NCBI RefSeq assembly: GCF_007565055.1
Contig: NC_044552.1
Location: 38,782,069 to 38,846,068 of the forward strand
From: Rhinopithecus roxellana
Lineage: Eukaryota > Chordata > Mammalia > Primates > Cercopithecidae
DNA: 64,000 nt
Direction: 5' to 3'
Shown: piece after piece, positions 24,250 through 37,048 of the stretch
Layout: the number at the start of each line of letters is the position of its first letter
How positions within the stretch are numbered: position 1 is the first letter of the stretch
The notes under the pieces: generated by a model
The model's input: the letters and a program-made list of their open reading frames with translations, nothing else
The model's database searches: none
What the model was told of the DNA's origin: nothing
Translations under genes and position numbers: made by a program

Positions 24250-24813
24250 TTCTAAGGCCCCCCAACCATCTGAATGGACTTTCTCCTTGGCCAGTACACT
24301 CTAAAATTTCACCTGAAAGACTAGTTCAGGCCACGATGGGAAGTGGGGGTTGGACACGCCACATTATACCCTCCAGCATTAACATCAACGCAGACCTTAA
24401 GTCAATAAAAAACATTTACACTCCATTCTCTCTGAAGTCTGCTACCTGGAGTCTTTATCTGCATGATAAAAATTTTTGGTTTCCACAACCTCTTATTGTA
24501 ACTCAGACATTCATTTCTATTGATAATAACTCAACCAATTGCCAATCAGAAAAATTTTAAATCTACCTATAACCTGGAAGCTCCTGACCCCTCCCCACTT
24601 CAAGGTGTCCTGCCTTTCTGGACCGGACCAACAAATGTATTTGATTGATGTCTCATATCTCCCTAAAATGTATAAAACCAAGCCGCAACACAACCACCTT
24701 GGGCATATGTTCTCAGGACCTCCCAAGGGCTGCATCATGGGCCATGGTTACTCATATTTGGCTCAGAATAAATCTTTTCAAATATTTTACAGAGTTTGAC
24801 TGTTTTCATCGAC
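24250..24813 (+). mobile_element. ERV1-class solo LTR (family not resolved)
   Basis: An LTR-like unit of about 560 bp carries gaatggactttctccttggc, a promoter-like aaatgtataaaacc (24667-24680), a polyadenylation signal agaataaatc and a gcatcgaca-like end. Only the LTR is present; no gag, pol or env sequence adjoins it. The open frames at 24336-24560, 24539-24860 and 24517-24738 lie in the LTR and are not genes. I recognise the type as class I ERV but cannot name it safely. Confidence 0.6.
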
Positions 24814-25544
24814 ATTATCAACTTAAAGTGTTATTGCTGAACAATTTTGTTGAATTATAGATTCTCTCATCTAGATGTTTGAAACATTACATTTTCACAG
24901 GTGTACAGAAACATATTTTAAGAGATGACAATGACTCTACACTAGTAGAAAAGTTTAGGAATCAGTAAAAGCAGAAGTAGGAACTATTTCTGGGTAAGGA
25001 TCCTTCCTGATACTCAAGCTGGAAACTTATCATTAAAGCTAATTCACAATACACTGCATCTTTCATTTTTTCCTTTCAATCTAAAACTTCCAACTTCGGT
25101 AAGCTCTCATTCCTGGAAATCGTTTTGGTAGTTACTTTTTGGAACCTGCAATTTCTGTAGATCCTCATCTTTTTACCATACCCTTACTGCCTCTAAGTCT
25201 CATTCCCCATATGTGGTCAGTAATGTGACGGGCACTGGAAAGTAAAATGGTACTCAGCATGGGTCTGCTTGCCCACACAAGGGCAAACATGCAGGGCAGG
25301 AAAGGAGTCCAGCATTCGTGGATCTCAAGATACTATGAAAGGTTTTGGTATAGAGAACATACTATTACTAACTGAAAATGGACATAGGAACATTAGGGAA
25401 TTTTTTTGAAGGCTATAAAGAAAGCCAATTATGGGTCTGGGTCTTTGTCTCACACTCAAATTTCAGGCTGGGCTTCCCTTTGTGATTCTCTGAAGGGTAC
25501 TATTGGCAAACTAGCATTATAATCTACATTTAAATTCTAATATG
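24814..25544. other. Intronic sequence, nothing recognised
   Basis: No gene or repeat family was recognised. Confidence 0.45.
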
Positions 25545-25652
25545 ATAATAATGATTTTAAAATACTGCATTTCTTTAAGCACGTTCTATGTTAAGCACAG
25601 TGCTAAAAGCTTTGAAGTATTATTACTGACACTTATTAAATATTGCTAATTT
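25545..25652 (-). repeat. MIR fragment used as an Alu target
   Basis: gttctatgttaagcacagtg followed by ctaaaagctttgaagtatt resembles the MIR 3' portion on the minus strand. The AluJ at 25653 interrupts it. Confidence 0.55.
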
Positions 25653-25957
25653 GGGGGCTACGCACAGAGGCTCATGTCTGTAATTTCCCAGTACTTTGGG
25701 AGGCTGAGGCAGGTGGATCGCTTGAGTTCAGGAGTTCAAGGCCATGGGTAACATGGTGAGACCTCGTCTCTACAAAAAACAAACAAACAAAAAAAACCTA
25801 CTTGAGCATGACAGTATATGTCTGTAGTCCCAGCTACTTGGGAGGCTGAGGTAGGAGGATTGTTTGAGCCTGGAGGCTTCAGTGAGCTGGGGTTGCGCCA
25901 CTGCACTCCAGCCTGGGTAACAGAGTGAGACCCTGTCTCAAAAATAAAATAAAAAAA
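25653..25957 (+). repeat. AluJ-like element with target-site duplication
   Basis: A diverged full-length dimer with ggatcgcttgagttcaggag. attgctaattt occurs at 25642-25652 and again at 25958-25968. Confidence 0.95.
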
Positions 25958-25968
25958 ATTGCTAATTT

Positions 25969-28499
25969 TAACAAATCACAATACTGGCTCAGGCAAGCTG
26001 TCTGACTCAAAAGCCCTTGAAAAACCATCAAAGACAGTAGAATGTTAACTGGTCATTTACGTAAAATAGTACTCATGAAATTTTTGGTTCATTTAGAATA
26101 ATCACTTTAAATGAGACTATATTTGAGACTGTATACACACACATATACATGTTTACTTTACACACATATAGGTACAATATATGTACATTCTATCTAAAAT
26201 ATCATATACGTGTGTACATACATGTTTTTAAAAGTCAAACTGACATATTAATGGAAACACAGTCCTTACATCTCTGGTACTGATTTTCTATTAGCAGCAG
26301 CCCTACACATGCTACGTCTCTGAACAGCATGTCAGTGCCATGACTGTGTAAACACGCAAATGTGACTGACACACTCTTGAGACAGCTTTCACCTTGGTAG
26401 AGCACAGGGAGCACCACATAAATTTTCAGGAGTATAAATGAAGCCTCATGAGTCTTTTAGAATAAATACCTCCAGGCTAGGTGGGACCACAGCCAAGGAG
26501 CCTAGAAGTTCTATCCTTGCTTACAATAGTTTGTGAACTATGATACCGAGAGCTATGTAATCCAAGTATTTTAAATACTTCCACACCATTTCAAGTACAA
26601 TCATGGAAATTTAAAAATACTCCTCTATCATCACATATTACATAGAAAAAAACCCCGTTATTTGCAAAGTTTGCTTAAGTGAGATATTTGAGTACTTAAA
26701 ACTTACTTTAGAATTTCTATCAGTAACGCCATGCTCTATCAGCAGAATATTGGCTTCCTCATTAGCAAATTCACTCTAAGTAAATTCACTGAGGGTAATC
26801 TAGTGATACCGCTGGTAACCTATGACATTAAGTTAAAGAGTATGTTCAATGATCAATGTATCTCTAGAAAATTAGTTCAAAATGACGCATCATTTTATCA
26901 AACGTTCTTAGGAATTAGCTAAGATCTCTCGTTAGAAATATGAATCCCCTTGAAACCACTCCCACAAATAGCCAACATTTTAAGTAACTGCCAAGCCACC
27001 TGCTTTTCTCCAAGAAACATCATGAAACTCACAAGTTAGTAAAGTTTTGGAAAGCCTACAAAATCCCTGTCTTTCTAAGTTTACATATTTTGTTTCAGTG
27101 ACTTTATTTCCTCTTTTCTGAGAATTAAAAATTCTCCACATCAGATTTATAGTTCAAGGCACAGACTTATTTGCAAAAGAAGGACTTGTAAGTAGATGCC
27201 AAAGAACCCTTCTTTATCACTTTAGTCTTGACTTGGCACAGTGTTTCAGATGGTATTCATTTGGAATAAAGAGATCGATGATATAACTTGTCCAATCCTC
27301 CTTCATAAGTGGCTTTACTAGAAGTGGGTAAGGGCATAAAAATATAAATTCATCTGACTGTAGGCAACCAAAAACATACCAACTCATCTTGGAGTAATTT
27401 AACCAATAAGATGATTTAGAGGACAGTTCAGTGGCACCATTTTGGAAAGGCAAAAGCTTAGCAGAAGGAACATAAATCAAAGGTGACTGGCAGGTAAAGG
27501 ATATATGCTGCAATCAGCCAAAGCATGTGCACACTGGCACAAATTCAATAAGATCATTTATAAAAATTTTAAGGCAGAAGTACACAAAAGGGGGTCTGGT
27601 GCTAACTAAATCCACAGATAGCTTACATGCCACTGAAATAAACACTTCCAGATGCGGGTGTACAAAAACCTTTCACAGAATGAAATGTTTTCTTTCATAA
27701 ATCTGAAGAAGGGACACTTAGCAGGGAAGGGCAAAAATGCCTGAAATTGAGCCTGAACTTCTTACAGACTGGAAGTGTTTGATGAGGTGGAATGATTGTA
27801 CGGGTGATGATCAACTACATAGCGAGTCTCCTTTAGAAGCATCACTACAATCAATAAGACTGGATTTCTGTTAAATTGTAGAAAAAGTGTTAATTCATCA
27901 GTTCATAAATCCTATAAAATCTGGTGTGTAAGTTAGTGCTGCTCTCATTACATTCCTTACAGTTTGTTTTTGAGGGGGCGTGGAAGAGCAATGATAGAGA
28001 TGATGGGTTCTCACAGAGATAAAAGCTGCTAATCAAAGTTTAGGAAAATAATGCTTTGGATCTTACCCAAAGCTACTGCAGGCATGGCTTTAATGAAGAA
28101 AAAAAAATCAAAACCTGGTCAGATTAGGCATCTTTTAAGAATGCATGACCAAATTCATTACCGGTTTAGAAAGTCAATTTGTTCATCAAAACAGCATAAC
28201 ATGTGGGACTTTCTGGTCATATATACAAACACTCCCAGAAGTTCAAACAGAAAGCTATGTGTCTTTCTTTTTTTTTTTAAGTTTAGATGACTTCTGCTTT
28301 GAGCTACCCCTACCCTTAACCAGGAAATCCCCCTGAAATTAGTTTCTCTGGTGAATCTTTAATTTAATGCCAGTTCTTTGTTAAGTATCTGAGCACTGAA
28401 TTTAGTCTTGAGAACATTTCTAATTATCTGTTCTATGCATTCAGCCAAATTGTAAACTTGCCATTTTTTATTCTCTCACTCAGGGTCTTATTCTACTTA
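25969..28499. other. Intronic sequence, mostly unique
   Basis: A degenerate TA/CA-rich patch lies at 26130-26225. No gene was recognised. Open frames such as 26235-26417 and 27217-27513 (minus) are unsupported. Confidence 0.45.
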
Positions 28500-28668
28500 T
28501 TCTATATAGTAAATAGATCTTGAATACATTTTGTCTTCTCTGGTCTCATGCCATTGCCTCAGAAGATGCTCTTTTAGCCTCTTGCCTGCAATATTGCAGT
28601 GCCACCTAATTTGTTTCTTTGCCTATTATATCTCCTCACACCAGTCTCTTCTCAACACAATCACTTCT

Positions 28669-28690
28669 CTCTCTCTCTCTCTCTCTCTCT
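28669..28690. repeat. (CT)n microsatellite
   Basis: Eleven CT units lie between the left target duplication and the T-run of the adjacent minus-strand Alu. The microsatellite therefore sits in what was the Alu A-tail. Confidence 0.95.
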
Positions 28691-28986
28691 TCTTTATTTT
28701 TTTTTTTGATGCAGTCTTGCTCTGTTGCCCAGGCTGGAGTGCAGTGGCGTGATCTCAGCTCACTGCAACCTCTGCCTCCCAGGTTCAGGAGATTCTCCTG
28801 CCTCAGCCTCCCGAGTAGCTGGGACTACACGTGCGTGCCACCACACCTGGTTAATTTTTTGTATTTTTAGTAAAGACAGGGTTTCACTGTGTTAGACAGG
28901 ATGGTCTCCATCTCCTGACCTCGTTATCCGCCCACCTCGGCCTCCCAAAGTGCTGGGATTGCAGGTGTGAGTCACCGTGCCCAACC
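28691..28986 (-). repeat. AluY-like element with target-site duplication
   Basis: Full length, in minus orientation. It contains aggatggtctccatctcctg and acctcgttatccgcccacct, typical of AluY/Sc. cacaatcacttct flanks it at 28656-28668 and 28987-28999. It appears the youngest Alu in the window. Confidence 0.95.
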
Positions 28987-29097
28987 CACAATCACTTCTT
29001 TTTCTACAATTCAGAGCTGTTCATATTAATACTTTGCTTAAAAAAATCTGAAATAGCTCCTTAATGACTATATCTGTTGTTTAAAAGAAAATTTCCC

Positions 29098-29392
29098 ACT
29101 GTGGGCAGTGGCTCACATCTGCAATCCCAGCACTTTGGGAGGCCAAGGCAGGAGGATCACTTGAGGCCAGGAGTTAGAGACCAGTCTGGGCAATAGAGTG
29201 AGACCCCATCTCTCCAAAAAGTTTTAAAAAATTAGCCAGCATGGTGGTGCATAGCTACTTGGGAGCCTGAGGTATGACGATCACTTGAGCCTGGGAGATG
29301 GAGGCTGCAGTAAGCTATTACTGCACTACTGCATCACAGCCTGGGTGGGTGATAGAGTGGGACCTTGTTTCTTTAAAAAAAAAGGAGAAGAC
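29098..29392 (+). repeat. AluJ-like element
   Basis: Diverged dimer from actgtgggcagtggctcac through ggcaggaggatcacttgagg to ttaaaaaaaaagg. A deletion in the right arm removes the cctgtagtcccag phrase. Confidence 0.93.
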
Positions 29393-30005
29393 AGAAAAGG
29401 AAAAAAATTTTCCAAACAGAACCGGAGAACCCCAATATATTTAAGAGACAAAAATTTGTATAACTAGAGAAAACACTACTATTTGTGGAAAATTCATAAT
29501 GTATTTTGGCAGAACAGTTTGATAACTGCCGGCCTAAATCATAAAGTCTGGGTAAACTGGCTTGCAATTAAAAGTCCTTCTCAAAATGGCATCACTCTAT
29601 CTTTGATGCTTCATCTCATCTCAACGTACTCCAGATTCAGTTCCTTATCTCTGCCTGAACAGCCATGCTACTTTCATACATCTATTTTATTTTTCATTTT
29701 ATTCCTGCCCCTCTGTGTGCCTGTATTGTCTTTTCAAAATCACTACTCATTCCCTTCACCTCTGTTTTGTAAAGTCAAATATTAAACACCCTAAAAGTTT
29801 TCCTTCACTTCCTCATGCAGATTGTGCCATCCTTTCACTGTATCTGAGGCACTGTCCATCTTTTAGTTACAACATCAATCACATGGCACTGCTTATTTAT
29901 TCACCTCCTTTGTTGTATTTGAATAACTGGTTTCTTATCTCCATACACCATACCTCCCTCCCAATACATTTCTAACACAATGTTTGGCACATGCTTATTG
30001 AATAA

Positions 30006-33000
30006 ATGCAGATCCTCAAAGCTATAAGGATCTCAGGACACATGTGGATGTTAATAATGGTCACATGTAGTTCAGTTGTACAGATACGGATTCTTATCCA
30101 TACCCAAAAATCAAGTGCTGTCCTTTGTACATGAAGTGTGCTTTCATTCTATCAGGAAGGCATGTACTTTGGATTGTTTTTCTAGCAGTGGTGGGTGACA
30201 GATTGACTCATAGCAGTACACAGTCTTGCCTTGCCTCCTTATTAACTTTTTATTTTAACCATTTGCGAGCTGGTTGTGTGAGCAATAGACATTGCTTGCC
30301 ATCAAAAATTAAGGCAAAGTTAGGTCACCAACATGAAGATCAACCCCTAATACTTTATTCTTTAGACAGTGGCTTCAGAGAAAACCATACTGTAGAAACC
30401 AAGCTAGCTCTCTTTTTTCTCTTTCTCTTTTGAACACCAAAACCCTGCTTGGATGAGAACTATTTGTCAACTATAACTCATTTATTCATTAGGATCTTAC
30501 CTTAATTAGGTCTTGAATACCGGTATGGTTTTTGGGTTAGATCAGTAATACAGAGTAAGATCAGAGCCAGAAATGTAGTCTCTAATGTCTCTACTGGAAA
30601 CTGTCAAATCTACACAAGTGTTTGAATTGGATTGACAGAAATCTGTAGGCCAGGCTGTGAACTTCTGCAGCCCGAAAGTCAACTCAAATACTCACTCCCT
30701 GCTATTTCCACCAGAGAGGCACAGCAGCCCAACTGTCACCTTGAATGCACCTGGGCAAACTCAGAGCCTGACACTGGGCTCTGTCCTCATGACCTCTGCC
30801 AACTAATCAGTCAAAATATTTCCTGATCTAGAGAGCATACTCCACATATTGGGCACATGCCCAGAACTGCGAGTGCACTCTAATCAGGTGGGAGAACCTA
30901 TCCAGGTGCCAGGGCAAGAATTAACATCTGACTGACATATGGACTATGAATTTTCTCTTCTCGAAGCCTAGAGGCATGCAGAGGCAGTATGTGGGGGTGG
31001 GATATTTGATCTGTGCATACATAGCCTAGGGGATTTGGTTTAAATCAAATCATAATTAAAACACTGGTTAGGAAAACAAGGCATAATTATTTTTTTCCTG
31101 CACATTTTAACTAACTTGCATATAGTCTTAAATATATGTTGGGCACAATAAGAGTAAGGTATCAGTTTCATTTTTGAAAGGTGCAAATTTCCTATTTAAA
31201 ACAATCCATTTATTATGTTCTGGGATTAACTTTGCAACTACGTCAGTAAATTAAATGACATTTCAATGATTACATTTGTTGACTAAAGTTATGTAACACT
31301 ATTTAAGAAATCACCAAAAAGTAAATCACCTACAGTTCAACAGGCTCTCATCACAGGTATTTGGAGGTGATTTTTTTTTTGTCACATAATCAATAAAAGA
31401 GTATACAAATGTTTCACTTAAACAAAACACACTCATGAATGTTAGATGTTTCTGGCAATAGTAAATAAATAATCTATTTAAATAAAACTGATACGTTATT
31501 TTTCTAATATTCAACTAATTTGTATATAAAATGCTTAAAAAATGAAAATAGTATTTTTGCTAGGTCAACATGAGCAACTTAATGTACTGAAAGAGTTATC
31601 TTTCTGAGTATTTATAATCTTCTTGTTTCTTCATAGACTTAAAAGAAGTTTCTTCCCACTTTTAGAGCACAATTTTAAAATTTAGAAATAGCGCAACTTA
31701 GTTTAGTTCTTCCTGGCTAATCCTTGTGCTGCTTTCATGAATTTATGACTTAAATGAATCCTGTAGTTTTTTTTAAAGACATATTTTCCTTTTCAGAGTC
31801 ACTCCAAGGATTTTGTTCATTTGATTTCCATTCCTCCAGAAGATTGCAAAGACCTAGAAACTATAACATTTAAACCTCAAGATTTAGTCCTTTTAGAATA
31901 TTCCACTCAAAAGGTTTCTCTTTGGTGTAAGTTACTCCTTTCCTTGCACCCATGATAAATTCTTCCTCTATTCCTCAAGATATAGTATACCTGTTATAAC
32001 AAAAAGAGATTAATTTCTTGAAGTACTACCAATTTAAAAAGACTTTGAAATATATAAACTTGGAGAAACTACAGAGGGATGATTAAGACTGTCACGTTTC
32101 ATTACTACTTTATGCCCCCCATTAGAGATGACTGATTCGGTTTTTCAGACTATGTTCCTGAAAATTCTAGAATTCTTTGGAGTATTCTAGGGTCTTCTTA
32201 GATGTTTGGTTTGAAAGTCTATCACAACTTTTGTGCTACTCCAAATACAGGTTATGTCATCCACTGTTTTATATTTGAACTTCTTATAATTGTTTGGTTG
32301 ATTAGTAAGTTGTGTCTTGGAATTTATATTTGTTTTGTTTTTGATATTTAAAGCAGCCCAAATATACTCTATATAAAATTGTGCAAGTAAGTCTATCACC
32401 TTAGGATGTATGTCCTGTGCTGAACTGAATTTGAGGTGTTTACTAATAATACAAAATGAAAGCAGGAAAGAGCAAAATGTGTTTGAATAGTCACTGTATA
32501 CCACAGAGAAAACATTAGTTGTTGGCAATACCAGGATTTTTAAAAATAGAACTGAATAATTTCTTATAAACAAATGTACTGGCTACCCCAAGGTAAGATA
32601 TTGCTGCAGAGAGTTTAAATGAGATAAGATCTCTTTTCCCCACATCTGTCTGCCGATTTAAAAAAAAAATTAACTGAACAATTTTATAATATAACATGAT
32701 CATACCAACTCCATTTGGCAACCTAGAATCATGATGCTATGCTTACAATAGCGGAAAATGAAGTTCACCAAATATGGTTTCAATAGACGAAGCAAAATAA
32801 ATTTAACTCTCAAACTTCAATAAATATTTGTCAGAGAAGAGTCCTCAGATGACGGAGATTTTCTTTGTGACACCTTTGAGTAGCTTCTAGTGTTTTAAGA
32901 CTCATTAAAAAATATTTTCCAGAAAACCATGAAGAAGTATGCTGGATAAGAAATCCATATATTGATTCCCTCGAAACACTTTCCAGTTTAGAAATATAAG

Positions 33001-34027
33001 CACGTGTCAGATATTGTTAGTGAAACAACTTTCAAACAAATAATTTTTACTATTTCTTTGCACCAAGACTACTGCAGGCCTGTGCAGCACATTATTAAAA
33101 ACGGCTGTATTTTGAATCAAACTCTTTTCAATGCTGTGCAACTAAAAAGTATACAGAAATAAAGTAGACATTAATGAATATAATATTCCAAATGTCATCC
33201 ATAACTTTGATTTCAAAATACCCCTATACTTACTGAATGAAATTTTAAGAGTGGATCTTCCTTATACAAATACAGGCTTAATACCTCTTGGAATACTTGT
33301 CTTCTACAGAATTTAGTTTAGGAAACGCTGTATTTTTAGAATAAAACCACTTAAAGAGTTAAGAATACAGGCCAACCTCTAAAGAAAAAGTTTAATGGGT
33401 AGGATTAATAAAAATTTATTGAAGCCTATGGTACCAGAATATTTAGCTGCTATACACAGAAAAGGCTCTGGTGATTAAAATTATAAGTGATTAAATGTTT
33501 CATATTTTTCTGGAAAATACTCACTTTCAGGTTATTCTTACATGATAAATATGCTACATGTTAATTTTTTTTTCCTTAGGATCAGTGGCCTATAGTTTTA
33601 AACATGTGTTTGGACTCTAATCTGTAATAATAGATTTAGTACTCCCAAAAAATTTATTAAGAAAATTTTCACTTCCAGTAAAAACACATATAATTTAATT
33701 CCACCCAATTTCTACTTGGTATTTACATTTGAAAATTATTCTAATATTTTGTGACATTTAATTTTCCAGGTTGAACACATAAGATGCAGACAAATCTAAT
33801 GTGCTCATGACATAAATATTCACAAATATGAAATTCTCGATCAAAATAGTCATAACAATCTGCTATGCCACTTTTGTTTTTAAAAGTTCAATGTGGAGAA
33901 TTCTTTAAAAATTTTTCATATTTTTGATCCCTATTAGTCCATTATGAACATCCCTAAACTAATGATATGAAAACATCTCTAGTACGCTCTAATACACTTA
34001 CATCAAAGTAAATGGCCACAGTAATCC
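30006..34027. other. Intronic sequence, no repeat or gene recognised
   Basis: This is about 4 kb of mostly unique, AT-rich DNA. Open frames at 30125-30433, 32187-32573 (minus) and others lack any recognised motif. Confidence 0.45.
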
Positions 34028-34170
34028 GAGTGTCAGGAGGCTGGATTCTAGGGTTGGTTCTGTCATGCACTTGCAACATGTCTTTGGGTACATCACAAAG
34101 CTTCTTGGAGGTCCAGACTAACTGGCTAGCTCAAGTCCTTGCCAGTTTTAAAATGCTATGATTCTGTCTC
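34028..34170 (+). repeat. MIR-like SINE
   Basis: ggttctgtcatgcacttgca, gtctttgggtacatcacaaa and tttaaaatgctatgattct match a MIR-type element on the plus strand. Confidence 0.6.
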
Positions 34171-35199
34171 AATTTAAGGCAGCTGAGTAAAGACTAAAGA
34201 GACTTGTTTCTACAGATGCACTTAAGGTATTATTCAGGTTAATGACCATACTTAAATGAGCAATTTTATTGTCTCACTTATTCTAGTTCAATAGAAAGTT
34301 ACCTGATAACATGCGAGTTCAGAGGGTTAACATTTTTCTACTGTGAATATCAGGAGAAACTAAAATAGATTTAGGCATTACAGATGGGATTATGTCATCA
34401 CATTCAGCGAACACAGTTTCCTTTCTCTGGCTTTCAAAATTACAGACCTGGGTTTATATCAGCAATTTACAGCACTTCCCACTGAAACCTAGGCTTGAGT
34501 AGGTAACCACTGCTTGTAAATAGTGAAGATCTAGATAAAACATGTCTGACCACCTTCCCTGTGACATAAGAGAACACCAGACTACCCTTCAGAGTATTTT
34601 CTCTGAGAGAAAAAACCAAATGCTCTAATCATAAAATTTCTAAATGCTTTTTACTTCTAAACCTGAACAAGTAAATTCTGAGAATGTTTTTGTTAAAAGC
34701 ACTACTATTACCATTCAAAAGCATTTGAATTTTTAGGCTGTGAAAAAGATACTCTTCAAACAAATGCCAATGAATTTTCTGATGCCACAATTCATTTAAA
34801 CCTTTGTTACACCCATTTTTAGATCCTGATGCCCTTCCTAAATATTGTATTCTTTATATATTCAGGTAGTACGTACAAAACATTACCAATAATTTTGGAA
34901 AATAATACAGAATAGAAAACAGAAAGACCTGAGATATGGTTGTAGTAATTTAATAGATGATAAATAAAGCAATCCTAATAAATAGGAACTGGATAGGTTA
35001 CTCATTTAATTGATTGACATATTTTGATATTTAGTTTTTATATTATAGAAACTATCATACCATATATTAGATAACAATGTAGAATTATAGTTGAATAAAA
35101 AATAAAAATACAGATGTATATTTAATCTTAGGTGATACAATTTTTTAAATCATAAGACAATGGAAAATTATAGAGGAAAATATTAGATCTAACTACATA
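34171..35199. other. AT-rich intronic sequence
   Basis: Nothing recognised. Confidence 0.45.
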
Positions 35200-36255
35200 A
35201 AATCCTATTATTGAAAAAATATCAAATTAGAAAAAAATTAAGATAAAGGGAGAATTGGGAAAAATACCTGCAACAACCCTGACAAAAAGTTTTACTGTTC
35301 ATAATTGATAAATGTCTTCAAAAGTTTTTTAATTACAAAAATTTATTCACATAAGTTAGTAGATTCATACAAGTAAATCTAATGCCCTACAAAAAATGGC
35401 AAAGACATAATCACAATTCAAAGAAATACAAATTATTAGCAAATATATAAAAATGTTCAATATCATTAGTTATCAAATACAAATTAAAACAAAAGTATCC
35501 TATCACTCACTAGCTGTATGTGAACTTGGGAAGGCTAGTTACAGTCTGTTAAGTTTTCTCATTCATAAAATAACAATAGTTTCTATTTGTTAAGGTGTCG
35601 TGAGGCCTGTGTGAGTTAGTACAGTGCAGTCCATGATGCATGAGTGCTCAATAAATATTAGCTGCTATAATTGCTACTTTATTTTTGCCTGGAAAACGAC
35701 AAAAATAAAACTGATAATATTCAATGCTGATTTGAGTTTATACTCTCATATACCACTTATACAATTATGAAGTCACTCATGTTTTCTAAGAATTATTTTG
35801 GCAAGATTATCAGGAAACTTAAAAGGACTGATTCTTTGATGCAGGAATTTCACTTCTAGTAATCTATCATGAGGAAACAACCAGATAGATGGGTAAATGT
35901 TTACATACAAGAATATCCACTATCACTATTTATAACCTAAATACAGAACAAAATGGAATGGTTAAGTGAATAAAGGTACAGTTAGATGTATAAGGTGTAC
36001 TATGAAGCTATTACAAATCATGTTTTTAAGGACTACATAATATACTACAAAATGAGTAACAATATTAGAATAATCTCAATTTTGCTAAATTATTAATATG
36101 AATATACAAAGAAAAGGGGCAGGATGAAAAGGTAGTAATATATTAACAGTAGTTATCTCTAGGACATAAGTTTTAGTCTATTCTTTATTTTTCTATATTT
36201 TCATAATTTTGTAACATAGTAGCATTTCTTTCATAATGAGTAAACTGAAGAAACT
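35200..36255 (+). mobile_element. Old L1M (L1ME-type) 3' portion, split by a MIR-like segment
   Basis: aatggcaaagacataatcac and tcaatatcattagttatcaa are L1M ORF2-like. After the MIR at 35500-35685 the L1 resumes with ttgatgcaggaatttcactt, atctatcatgaggaaacaac and ttaacagtagttatctctag, and ends in the L1ME 3'UTR. Confidence 0.7.
35500..35685 (+). repeat. MIR SINE
   Basis: ctcactagctgtatgtgaac, ttctcattcataaaataaca and tgagtgctcaataaatatta follow the complete MIR order. Confidence 0.8.
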
Positions 36256-36819
36256 TTAAAAGTTGAGAAAAATAAGCCCAGTAATTAAAAAATGTATCAA
36301 CTTTGATATATGATCATCAATTTCTGAAAACCTTTTCAATAACTTATAAAAATATGTAAAATCACAAACACTGAAATTGAAGAAACTTCATAAATGAGGT
36401 CACCCATTTGTTCTTTAGATTTCTGTTCCACAGAGCTAATATGCAAAATCTAGCTGGTATGCAAAAAATTGGGTGGTAAGTATGTACACTCAGTTGCTAA
36501 GACTTATTTATGATGATCAGTGATTAAAAAAAATCATGCTCTTTAACTGTTATTAATACAAAAAGTAAAAATGAACATTTATTTTCAGGAACAATAACCT
36601 TTAAATAGTATTTAAATTTTAATGGTATAAACTATTAGTCCATAAACAAACCACATTATTATTTACATTTTTAGTTTTTTCCAGGCTTATAGAGTAAAGC
36701 CAGATACCCTCTGTGTGTACTGTGCACACACATTTGAGTGTGGCTGAGTGGGATGGTTTCCGCTTACTTTGTATTATCTCTTTTAAAAAATATACCATAG
36801 CTACTACTACTTCCACTAT

Positions 36820-37048
36820 TACTAATATAATTTATTAAGAGCTCACTACATGTTAATTAAGTTCACAGTACTTAGTACTTCTTAAATCCTATCATGAAGT
36901 ATAATCTAATATCCTTACTTTAGAGATGAGGAAACAGCCATAAAGTGGTGAAGACACCTGTGCAAGGCTACTTAGCTTGTAGGCGGCAGGGCTGGGATTT
37001 GGACCCTGGTCATTTAGCTCCAGGATCAAAGTTCTTAATCACCACACA
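36820..37048 (-). repeat. MIR SINE, nearly complete
   Basis: gagctcactacatgttaatt, tagagatgaggaaacagcca, gcttgtaggcggcagggct and ttcttaatcaccacacaata give a clear minus-strand MIR. Confidence 0.85.

Larger units (their letters stand above)
28500..30005 (+). mobile_element. L2 element remnant split by two Alus
   Basis: Pieces outside the Alus fit L2 order: ccattgcctcagaagatgct, tttgcttaaaaaaatctgaa, tttcttatctccatacacca, and the 3' end tttggcacatgcttattgaa-taaatg at about 29980. It is diverged and the ends are uncertain. Confidence 0.55.

Noticed and set aside
24336..24860. Overlapping 71-86-codon frames as retroviral coding remnants
   Set aside because: They lie within an LTR and show no gag, pol or env features.
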